From an uncultured Pseudoflavonifractor sp. (GTDB taxonomy: Bacteria > Bacillota > Clostridia > Oscillospirales > Oscillospiraceae): a DNA stretch of 64,000 nucleotides. The stretch is taken from assembly GCF_944387805.1 (NCBI RefSeq), contig NZ_CALXGI010000005.1, positions 1 through 64,000 of the forward strand, in the 5' to 3' direction. A program made the position numbers and the translations under genes. Positions 54,302 through 61,423 of this stretch are shown here, piece by piece. The notes under the pieces were generated by a model. The model was not told where the DNA came from. It did not search any database and saw only the letters and a program-made list of their open reading frames with translations. Position 1 is the first letter of the stretch, and every line of letters begins with the position of its first letter.

Positions 54302-55102
54302 ATGACAAATAATTTAAGAAAGCTAGCGCTAAAGGAACGCATTCAGGCGGCGGCCAGGCGCGTCTTTCTAAAAAAAGGCTTCTCTGAGACCAAGATTAGC
54401 GACATTGCCGCCGAGGCAGGCATCTCTCCCTCCACCATCTACCTCTATTTCTCCGGGAAAAAGGATCTTTTCTCCTCTCTGGATATCCAGCATATGGCAG
54501 ATATTCGTCCGGAATTTGAGCGCAAGCGGGAGGATATCTGCCGTATTGCCCTGAAAATTTTTGGCGAGGAGGGCTTTGAGCGCACCACCATGGATGCCAT
54601 TGCCGAGAAGGCCAGGCTGTCCAAGGCGGCGCTGTATCAATACTGCTCCAGCAAGGAAGATCTGTTCCTCCAGGTGCTCCAGTATTACATCTCCAGCGGC
54701 TTCCTGGGCCCTGACGAGACCCGAAACGACAACGACGACTGGAGAGAGTACCTGCGCACGGTGGCAAAGAGCTGTCTGAACAATGCCCGCAACGCCGAGC
54801 GCAGCGCCTTCCTGGGTACGGTCATCCGGGACTCCAACAAGTTCCCCAGCTTCGGTGCGGCCTACTATCAGTACAGTTACTGCGTGGCCCGGAAGGGGCT
54901 GGTGCGGTTTCTCACGCTTCAGCAGCAGCAGGGCCTAATCCGCGCCGACGCGGATGTGCCGGGCATCACGGAGGTATTTCTGGGCAGCCTGATGTCCTAT
55001 GTAGTGCTCTACCGCATCATCAACGGCGTCACCTGCGACGTGGACGAGCAGGATTATATCAACAACACGGTGGATACCTTTGTCCGGGCTCTGGAGCCCT
55101 AA
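54302..55102 (+). CDS. TetR-family regulator with two tandem HTH domains
   Basis: A 266-residue protein in which two TetR_N DNA-binding domains follow each other. The first (residues ~12-57) reads ERIQAAARRVFLKKGFSETKISDIAAEAGISPSTIYLYFSGKKDLF; the second (~75-122) reads ICRIALKIFGEEGFERTTMDAIAEKARLSKAALYQYCSSKEDLF. Each has the GFxxTxxxxIAxxAxxSxxxxYxYxxxKxxLF pattern. A single ligand-binding domain of ~140 residues follows. Normal TetR proteins have one HTH and about 200 residues. Target genes are not obvious; the divergent sirtuin and downstream feo genes are candidates. No clear ribosome site precedes the ATG (GGTGATACTTCT). Confidence 0.9.
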   Translation: MTNNLRKLALKERIQAAARRVFLKKGFSETKISDIAAEAGISPSTIYLYFSGKKDLFSSLDIQHMADIRPEFERKREDICRIALKIFGEEGFERTTMDAIAEKARLSKAALYQYCSSKEDLFLQVLQYYISSGFLGPDETRNDNDDWREYLRTVAKSCLNNARNAERSAFLGTVIRDSNKFPSFGAAYYQYSYCVARKGLVRFLTLQQQQGLIRADADVPGITEVFLGSLMSYVVLYRIINGVTCDVDEQDYINNTVDTFVRALEP

Positions 55103-55110
55103 TCCAGTAT

Positions 55111-55151
55111 AAAAAATGCGTGCGTCTTTTCAAAAGACGCACGCATTTTTT
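55111..55151. terminator. Bidirectional terminator
   Basis: A 20-bp perfect stem (AAAAAATGCGTGCGTCTTTT / AAAAGACGCACGCATTTTTT, one-base loop) between converging genes. Confidence 0.95.
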
Positions 55152-55305
55152 AATCTTTCTTTTTTCCGCAGCAGGAGCAGTCGCCGCTGCAACCGCCGCC
55201 GCAGGAGCCGCAGTCGCCCCTGAGCTGACGGCGGACATGGCGGATCAGATAGACCACCGCCCACACCACCAGGACGGCCACAGCCGCATAGATGATGTAT
55301 TTCAC
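55150..55305 (-). CDS. FeoB-associated Cys-rich membrane protein
   Basis: A 51-residue protein too short for most gene lists. GTG start at 55305 with GGGAGG five bases upstream; stop at 55150. One membrane helix (YIIYAAVAVLVVWAVVYLI) is followed by basic residues and a Cys cluster, DCGSCGGGCSGDCSCCGKKKD, seven cysteines in all. This is the standard FeoB-associated Cys-rich protein found after feoB in Firmicutes, thought to help ferrous iron passage or to stabilise FeoB. It lies 30 bases after feoB. Confidence 0.9.
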   Translation of the reverse strand: MKYIIYAAVAVLVVWAVVYLIRHVRRQLRGDCGSCGGGCSGDCSCCGKKKD

Positions 55306-55335
55306 AAAAACCTCCCGCGGATTTGACCGCGCAAT

Positions 55336-57768
55336 TCAGAAAATCAGGCTGCCCACCTGGTATACCAGGAAGGAGACAAGATAGGCGCAGCACAGCTGCC
55401 AGAGAATGGACCGGATGGTCCACTTGGTGGAGTTCATCTCCTTGTGGATAGTGGATACAGCCGCAACACAGGGCACGTAAAGCAGTACAAAAACCAGGAA
55501 AGCGTAGGCCGCCACCGGGGTCTGGAAAGTGCCGGACAGGGCGGAGGCCACCACCGCCCCGCTGGCGCCCATGGAGAAGCCGTAGAACAGGCTCATGGAG
55601 GAGACCACCGCCTCCTTGGCCACAAGGCCGGACAGCAGGGCCACCGCCGCCTGCCAGGTACCGAAGCCCAAGGGGATCAGGATGGGGGCAATGACGCCGC
55701 CGATAGCGCCCAGCAGGGACTGCCCGGCATCCTCCACCATCACCAGGCCGCCGTTCCAGCCGAAGGACTGGAGGAACCAGAGCACCACGCTCATGGCCAG
55801 GATGAGGGTGCCCGCCTTCACCAGGAAGCCCCGTACCTTTTCCCACACGTGCATCAGGCAGTTCTTCAGGGTGGGCAGACGGTAGGGGGGCAGCTCCAGC
55901 ACAAAGGCGGCGGGCTCGCCCTTGAACATGGTCCTTTTCAGAATGAGACCGGAGCAGATGGCCATCAGCAGGCCGATGATGTACAGGGAAAAGACCACCA
56001 GGCCGGCGTACTGGGGGAAGAACGCGGCGGACAGCAGGCCATACACCGGCAGACGGGCGGAGCAGGACATGAAGGGCACCAGCATAATGGTCATGCGGCG
56101 GTCCTTCTCGTTCTCCATGGTGCGGGCGCCCATGACGGCGGGCACCGTGCAGCCAAAGCCCATCAGCATGGGGATAAAGGCCTTGCCGCTCAGGCCGAAG
56201 CGGCGGAGCAGCCTGTCCATGATGAAGGCTGCGCGGGCCATGTAGCCCGAGTCCTCCAGCAGGGAGAGAAACAGGAACAGCAGGGCGATCTGGGGCAGGA
56301 AGGTGAGCACGCCGCCCACGCCCGAGATAATGCCGTCCACCAGCAGGCTGGTAACCCAGGGGGCGGTGTCCGCCGCGGCCAGTGCGCCCGAGACCCAGGT
56401 GCCCAGGGCGCCCATCAGCTCCTCAATCCGGTCGGACAGGAACACGCCCGGCCCGAAGGTGAGGGAGAACATAGCCAGCATCATCAGCAGGAACACGGGC
56501 ACGGCAAACCACTTGTGGGTGACGATGGAGTCGATTTTGTCCGACAGGGTCAGCTCCCCCGCCTTCCGCCCCTTCTCTACCGACACGCTGGTCACCCGCT
56601 GGATGAACTGGTACCGGGCGTCGGCGATGAGGGTCTCCCGGTCGCCCAGGGCGTAGGCTTCCTCATAGTCATGATAGATTTTCTCCAGCTTCTCTCTGGT
56701 CTCAGCCGGCAGGTCCAGTGCCTTCTCCACCAGAGTGTCTCCCTCAATGAGCTTAATGGAGGCCCAGTGGGCGGGCAGGCCAATCTCATAGGCCCGGTCG
56801 TGGATAAGCTCGCCCACCTCGTGGTGGATGAGGTGCGTATAGTCGTCATACAGCTCGTCGGGCTCCAGGGTGACGCCCACGTGCATCTGCTGGTGGGCCA
56901 CCCGCAGCAGCTCCTGGATGTTCTCACCTGTGCGGGCGGTGATGGGGATTACCGGTACGCCCAGCAGCTCGGACAGCCGCTGGCAGTCGATCTTGTCCCC
57001 GTGGCGCCGAGCCTCGTCCATGAAGTTCAGGGCGATGACCATGGGCCGCTCCAGCTCCAGCAGCTGAGCGGTGAGGTACAGGTTGCGCTCAATGTTGGTG
57101 GCGTCGATGATGTCGATGATGGCGTCCGGGTGCTCACCTACAATAAAATCCCGGGCCACAATCTCCTCCATGGAGTAGGGCGACAGGGAGTAGATGCCGG
57201 GCAGGTCCACCACGGTGACGCTCTTGCCGTCCACCTGGGCCTTTCCTTCCTTCTTCTCCACTGTGACGCCCGGCCAGTTGCCCACGTACTGGTTTGAGCC
57301 GGTGAGGGCGTTAAACAGGGTGGTCTTGCCACAGTTTGGATTGCCCACCAGAGCCAGTTTCATCTCACGGGTGTCGTGGCTGGCATAGTCGGGCACGGAG
57401 CTGTGCTCCGCCTCCTCGTGCTGGTGGGCGGCGCTCATCCGCCGCAGAGTCTCCTCGTCGGGTATCCGCTGGATCATCCCGGACCGGCGCTTGCGCTCGG
57501 TGCGGCAGGCCTGAGCTTCCTCTCCTGTGGCCAGAGTAATCTGGGCCGCATCCTCCTTCCGCAGGGACAACTCGTATCCCCGCAGGTTGACCTCAATGGG
57601 GTCTCCAAAGGGGGCCACCTTGCGCACCATCACCTCTGTGCCCGGCGTCAGGCCCATGTCCACCAGGCGTCTCTTCACCGCGCCCTTGTCGCTGCCTACC
57701 CGGAGGATAATGCCCTGCTCGCCGGGAACAAGATCCACCAGGGTCTGTTTTTCCTTCTCATTCCTCAT
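55336..57768 (-). CDS. feoB: FeoA-FeoB fusion, ferrous iron transporter
   Basis: An 810-residue fusion. Residues ~8-82 are a complete FeoA SH3-like domain (LVDLVPGEQGIILRV, RRLVDMGLTPGTEVMV). After a ~50-residue linker the FeoB G domain begins at ~136: G1 GNPNCGKTT (142-150), G3 DLPG (188-191), G4 NFMD (248-251), G5 ITARTGEN. The helical regulator follows, then eight to ten membrane helices with two Gate motifs (GFGCTVPAVMGAR and the LLSGLVAKEAVVSS region). It imports Fe2+ across the cytoplasmic membrane. The gene has its own promoter and a dyad that could bind a DtxR/IdeR-type iron repressor. Confidence 0.96.
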   Translation of the reverse strand: MRNEKEKQTLVDLVPGEQGIILRVGSDKGAVKRRLVDMGLTPGTEVMVRKVAPFGDPIEVNLRGYELSLRKEDAAQITLATGEEAQACRTERKRRSGMIQRIPDEETLRRMSAAHQHEEAEHSSVPDYASHDTREMKLALVGNPNCGKTTLFNALTGSNQYVGNWPGVTVEKKEGKAQVDGKSVTVVDLPGIYSLSPYSMEEIVARDFIVGEHPDAIIDIIDATNIERNLYLTAQLLELERPMVIALNFMDEARRHGDKIDCQRLSELLGVPVIPITARTGENIQELLRVAHQQMHVGVTLEPDELYDDYTHLIHHEVGELIHDRAYEIGLPAHWASIKLIEGDTLVEKALDLPAETREKLEKIYHDYEEAYALGDRETLIADARYQFIQRVTSVSVEKGRKAGELTLSDKIDSIVTHKWFAVPVFLLMMLAMFSLTFGPGVFLSDRIEELMGALGTWVSGALAAADTAPWVTSLLVDGIISGVGGVLTFLPQIALLFLFLSLLEDSGYMARAAFIMDRLLRRFGLSGKAFIPMLMGFGCTVPAVMGARTMENEKDRRMTIMLVPFMSCSARLPVYGLLSAAFFPQYAGLVVFSLYIIGLLMAICSGLILKRTMFKGEPAAFVLELPPYRLPTLKNCLMHVWEKVRGFLVKAGTLILAMSVVLWFLQSFGWNGGLVMVEDAGQSLLGAIGGVIAPILIPLGFGTWQAAVALLSGLVAKEAVVSSMSLFYGFSMGASGAVVASALSGTFQTPVAAYAFLVFVLLYVPCVAAVSTIHKEMNSTKWTIRSILWQLCCAYLVSFLVYQVGSLIF

Positions 57769-57791
57769 TGGAATTCCATCCTGTCTTAAAA

Positions 57792-57811
57792 AAGTTTGAC
57801 GTGTCTAACTT
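57792..57811 (-). promoter_or_regulatory. Putative iron-repressor operator of feoB
   Basis: AAGTTtGACgtGTCtAACTT: eight of ten positions in each half are symmetric. It lies just downstream of the feoB -10 box, the usual place for a DtxR-family operator. Confidence 0.5.
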
Positions 57812-57818
57812 CGACTGT

Positions 57819-57848
57819 ATTATACCCTTCCCTTTATCTGCTGGTCAA
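57819..57848 (-). promoter_or_regulatory. Sigma-A promoter of feoB
   Basis: On the minus strand TTGACC (57848-57843), 18-base spacer, perfect TATAAT (57824-57819). Confidence 0.8.
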
Positions 57849-57903
57849 GGGAAAACGTGACCAAAAATCCAGCCTTTTGCTGGTGTTTCTCTCTTTTGTA
57901 TTT

Positions 57904-57986
57904 TCTGCAAAAGCAGATTTTCTTCTTGACAAGTATTTTCTGCAAATGTAGAATATCATTGAAGATAAGATTTGCATTTGCAGAAA
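57904..57986 (+). promoter_or_regulatory. BlaI-type promoter with three operator copies
   Basis: The promoter is TTGACA (57926-57931), 17-base spacer, TAGAAT (57949-57954). Three related dyads surround it: TCTGCAAAAGCAGA (57904-57917), TTCTGCAAATGTAGAA (57938-57953, lying between -35 and -10), and TTTGCATTTGCAGAAA (57971-57986). The shared core is CTGCAAATGyAG, a variant of the TACAnnTGTA core of BlaI/MecI operators. Confidence 0.8.
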
Positions 57987-58001
57987 AAGGAGGTACACCC
58001 T

Positions 58002-58382
58002 ATGGACTTCTTTAAACGCCTGCCCGAGTCCGAGCTGGACATCATGCTGGCTGTGTGGACGGCGGAGGGTGAAATTTCCGCGCCGGAGATTCTCTCCGCC
58101 CTGGACCGTCCTCTCACTGCCAGCGCTCTCCACAGCTACCTGAAGCGTCTGGAGGAGAAGGGCTTTCTCTCCTGCCGCAAGGAGGGCAAGACCAACCTGT
58201 ACACCCCTCTCATCTCCAAGGCCCGCTACCAGGAGGAGGAGGGAAAGACCATTCTGGGCAAGCTCTACGCCGGCTCCCTCCGCCGTTTTGCCGCTGCCCT
58301 CCACGACGGCGGCAGCCTGCGCCGTGAGGACGTGGCCGAGCTGAGGGCTTACCTGGACCAACTGGAAGAGGAGGCGAGGTAA
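58002..58382 (+). CDS. blaI: BlaI/MecI-family repressor
   Basis: A 126-residue winged-helix repressor: LPESELDIMLAVWTAEGEISAPEILSAL, then LTASALHSYLKRLEEKGFLSCRKEGKTNLYTPLIS, the standard HTH and wing, followed by dimer helices (AGSLRRFAAALHDGG). BlaI proteins are inactivated when the partner M56 membrane peptidase senses a signal, classically a beta-lactam. ATG at 58002 with AGGAGG eight bases upstream. The partner gene starts at the next base after the stop region, so the pair is one unit. No beta-lactamase or PBP gene is adjacent, so the regulon is open. Confidence 0.92.
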   Translation: MDFFKRLPESELDIMLAVWTAEGEISAPEILSALDRPLTASALHSYLKRLEEKGFLSCRKEGKTNLYTPLISKARYQEEEGKTILGKLYAGSLRRFAAALHDGGSLRREDVAELRAYLDQLEEEAR

Positions 58383-61376
58383 ATGGAAGACCTGCTGCTG
58401 CGTATGCTTACCTTGTCGGCCGCCTGCTCGGCCGTGCTGCTGCCCCTGCTGCTCCTGGCCCGGCGCATCCGCCACCGGTACGCTGCCCGTACGCTGTATG
58501 TACTCTTTCTCCTGCTGGCCCTGCGACTGGTTCTGCCGGTGCAGCTGAGCTGGTCCGTCCCCGCCGTTACGGTGGAGGTGCCCACCTACTCCATCTCCGC
58601 GCCGGTACAGCGGCCCGCTCGGGTACAGAACATGACCCCAACCGGGCAGACGGCCTCCGGCCAGACCGCTCAAACTCCGGCCCAGTCCCTGCCCCAGCAG
58701 GTTCAGACCGCCCCGGAGTCTGCGCCCGTGACCATCCGCTCCACCCAGCTGCTCTCTATTCTCTGGCTGGCGGGCGGGGTGGTATTTCTGCTGTTCCACT
58801 GCGTCTCCTACCTGCTGGCCCGGCGGAAGCTGCTCCGCTCCGCCCTGTCCCCCACGCATGAGCAGGCGGACAAGTGCTCCGCCCTCCGTCAGGAGCTGAA
58901 CATCCGCCGCTCCGTTGGGCTGATGCGCTCCGCCGCCGTCCGCTCCCCCATGATGCTGGGGCTGGTGCGGCCGGTAATTCTCCTCCCGGACCGTGGCCTG
59001 AGAGACAGCGAGCTGGACCTGACCCTCCGCCATGAGCTGCTCCACCTGAAGCGCCAGGACGTGGCCTACAAGGCGGTCATGCTGCTGGCCAACGCGGTCC
59101 ACTGGTTCAATCCCCTGGTGTGGTGGATGGCCCGGGAGGCGGGCCGCAACCTGGAGCTGTGCTGTGACGAGGCGGTCATACGCAGCCTGAACGGCGGCGG
59201 ACGGCGGGAGTATGGTCAGGTGCTGCTCCAGGCCGCCGCGGATGCCTCCGGTCCCGCCCTGTCCACCCGCTTCGGCAGCGGGAAGGGGCAGCTGAAGGAC
59301 CGGCTGGGCAACCTGTTCCTGAAAAAGCGCAGGGGCGTGCCCCTGCTGTGCTGCGCCCTGGCCCTGGTGCTGGCCCTGGGCGGCCTGGTGGCCTGCGAGC
59401 AGGCCGAGGGCGGCCAGCCTTCTCCCCAGACCACAGCAGAAAACACCCTCACCGCCCGGGAGGCCCTGGACGCGCTGAAGGAGAGCATTTCCTTTGACCC
59501 TGACACCGCCGCCCTCACCTTCACCGTTCCGGCAGGCTACTCCCCCGCCTCTGACTGGTCCATCCACATTGCGGGACGGCAGGAGATGGACGGTGAGAGC
59601 GGCATGAGCCTCCACTACCTGGACGGCACCGTCTGGGAGGCGGGGGAGACCTACACCGTCCCCCTCACCGCCGCCCAGATTGCCGCCATCCGCACCCAGG
59701 ATGAGGAGCTGCTGGCGTTGCATGGCCTCTCCTCCGTCACCGAGCTCACTCTGGACGCCGCCCTGCCCGACCCGGAGAACGGCGAGCAGAGCATCACGGT
59801 GGACCTTCTGCCCGTGGTGCAGACCGTGGCCAATCCCTCCTATACCAGTGAGGTCTGGGGCTTCACCCTCCAGCTGCCCGAGAACTGGGCGGGGCTGTAC
59901 GAGGTGGACGAAGGGCCGGACAGCTGGGGCTTTTACGTTAAAAACCGTGGTGAGCTGGGCGGCTGGCTCTTCGGCCTCTCCGTGGAGGACAGCGACAGCT
60001 TCTATGCCCAGTGGGGCGATGACCCGGAGCACACCGCTCCTCAACAGATCATTATTCTGGCGGAGCGCGACGGTATGGTCTTTTACACCACGCACCCCAG
60101 TGATGTGCGCTTCACGGAGGAAAATCAGGGGGAATACCTGCCTCTGGAGGCCAGTGTGCGGGATCTCACTCCCCAGGACTTCACCCTGAGCGGCGCACCC
60201 TTCCCCACCCGGCTGACGGGACAGGTGGCCTCCTTCTCCGACAGCTCGCTTACCTTCCGGGCCTCGGACGGAAATGAGCGTACCTACTCTCTTTCCGACC
60301 CTGACTTCCCCGTAAACCTCTTCATGCACGGCTTTGAGCACAATCCTCCCTTTTCTTACTCCGCCGCCATGGTCTCTCTGGAGGGCCGCCTCAACTCGGG
60401 CTACACCCTCTATCTGGACGGAGATGAGCTGGTGGTCGGCCTGACGGAGTCCGCCTGGCAGCCCATCACTTACAGCGGCTACCTCTGGCCCGTTATCAGC
60501 CACTATCAGATCGCCCGTCCCTTCTCTCAGGACCACCCGGGTGTGGACATTATCGCCGTCGCCGCTGCCTCCGCCTGTTCCGGCACCGTCACCGAGATCG
60601 GCGCCGACCCCCGGTATGGGACGTACATCGTTGTCTCCTGTGAGGAGGGCTCCTTCCGCTATGCCAATCTGTCCGACCTCTATGTGGCGGTTGGAGACCA
60701 GGTGGAACCCGGAAACATGCTGGCCCGTCTGACCGACTGGGGCGGGGAGGACAGGGTGCTCCATCTGGAGTGGATTCCCGCCCGGACCGGCCAACCCGAG
60801 GATCCCCTCTCGCTGACCTTTGTGGATGAGGACAATTTCCCGGTCAATGACCGGCTGACCGGCTTCTCCGTGGATGACGCCGTGGAGTCCTTCCTGGCCG
60901 CTGAGGACGGCTATGAGGTGGTGGCAGCCATCCCCTACGACACCGGCTATCTGATCATGGGCAGCTGGACCAGGGACGGCGAGGTGGGCTACGTAGCCCG
61001 GGTTGCCTGGCAGAACGAGGACGGCACCTGGCGTCTCTCGGAGCGGGGCACCTGCCCGCCCCTGATGAGCCCCCGAGTCACCGCCGGGGTGCTGCGGTAT
61101 GACGAGGATAACGCCCTGGTGTTCGGCTTCCTGGGCGGCTCCACCTGGACTGACCCCAACGGCCCCGACGTGCCCTTCACCACGGCGGAAATCACTGTCC
61201 AGGCCGCCGGGGACCTCCCCTACGAGGTCCGCACAGAGGCGCCCGCCAACGGCTGGTTTGCGCTCACCGTCCCTGCGGTGGCCCTCCCGGTGGAGGATCT
61301 GCTCTTCTCCATAGACGGCGGTCTCTCCTCCTTCCGGTACAGCGACTTCTTTGGCGATGCCCTCTCGAAGGAATAA
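58383..61376 (+). CDS. BlaR1-type M56 membrane peptidase sensor with degenerate M23-like domain
   Basis: A 997-residue protein, far longer than BlaR1 (~600). Membrane helices lie at about 7-27, 37-53, 122-145 and 318-338. The cytoplasmic M56 zinc peptidase has RHELLHLKRQD (HELLH at 217-221) and ELCCDEAVI with the distal Glu263. The extracellular part (~340-997) is not the penicillin-binding domain of BlaR1. It has a beta-rich region and, at ~700-800, an M23/LytM-like domain: HPGVD at 718-722 is kept, but YAHL reads YANL (760-763) and HxH reads VLH (792-794), so two zinc ligands are lost. It probably binds a cell-wall ligand and signals to the BlaI protein encoded just upstream. Confidence 0.85.
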   Translation: MEDLLLRMLTLSAACSAVLLPLLLLARRIRHRYAARTLYVLFLLLALRLVLPVQLSWSVPAVTVEVPTYSISAPVQRPARVQNMTPTGQTASGQTAQTPAQSLPQQVQTAPESAPVTIRSTQLLSILWLAGGVVFLLFHCVSYLLARRKLLRSALSPTHEQADKCSALRQELNIRRSVGLMRSAAVRSPMMLGLVRPVILLPDRGLRDSELDLTLRHELLHLKRQDVAYKAVMLLANAVHWFNPLVWWMAREAGRNLELCCDEAVIRSLNGGGRREYGQVLLQAAADASGPALSTRFGSGKGQLKDRLGNLFLKKRRGVPLLCCALALVLALGGLVACEQAEGGQPSPQTTAENTLTAREALDALKESISFDPDTAALTFTVPAGYSPASDWSIHIAGRQEMDGESGMSLHYLDGTVWEAGETYTVPLTAAQIAAIRTQDEELLALHGLSSVTELTLDAALPDPENGEQSITVDLLPVVQTVANPSYTSEVWGFTLQLPENWAGLYEVDEGPDSWGFYVKNRGELGGWLFGLSVEDSDSFYAQWGDDPEHTAPQQIIILAERDGMVFYTTHPSDVRFTEENQGEYLPLEASVRDLTPQDFTLSGAPFPTRLTGQVASFSDSSLTFRASDGNERTYSLSDPDFPVNLFMHGFEHNPPFSYSAAMVSLEGRLNSGYTLYLDGDELVVGLTESAWQPITYSGYLWPVISHYQIARPFSQDHPGVDIIAVAAASACSGTVTEIGADPRYGTYIVVSCEEGSFRYANLSDLYVAVGDQVEPGNMLARLTDWGGEDRVLHLEWIPARTGQPEDPLSLTFVDEDNFPVNDRLTGFSVDDAVESFLAAEDGYEVVAAIPYDTGYLIMGSWTRDGEVGYVARVAWQNEDGTWRLSERGTCPPLMSPRVTAGVLRYDEDNALVFGFLGGSTWTDPNGPDVPFTTAEITVQAAGDLPYEVRTEAPANGWFALTVPAVALPVEDLLFSIDGGLSSFRYSDFFGDALSKE

Positions 61377-61381
61377 TCCAT

Positions 61382-61421
61382 AGAAAAAGTGCCCGGAGCC
61401 TGTGCTCCGGGCACTTTTTCT
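61382..61421. terminator. Bidirectional terminator
   Basis: An 18-bp perfect stem (AGAAAAAGTGCCCGGAGC / GCTCCGGGCACTTTTTCT, loop CTGT) between converging genes. Confidence 0.95.
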
Positions 61422-61423
61422 GT

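Noticed and set aside
55120..55326. Plus-strand open frame opposite the Cys-rich FeoB partner
   Set aside because: Starts inside the terminator stem and is the antisense of a recognised small gene.
57834..60794. Long minus-strand open frame opposite the M56 and blaI genes
   Set aside because: Overlaps the promoter region and two supported genes on the other strand; composition is that of a shadow frame.
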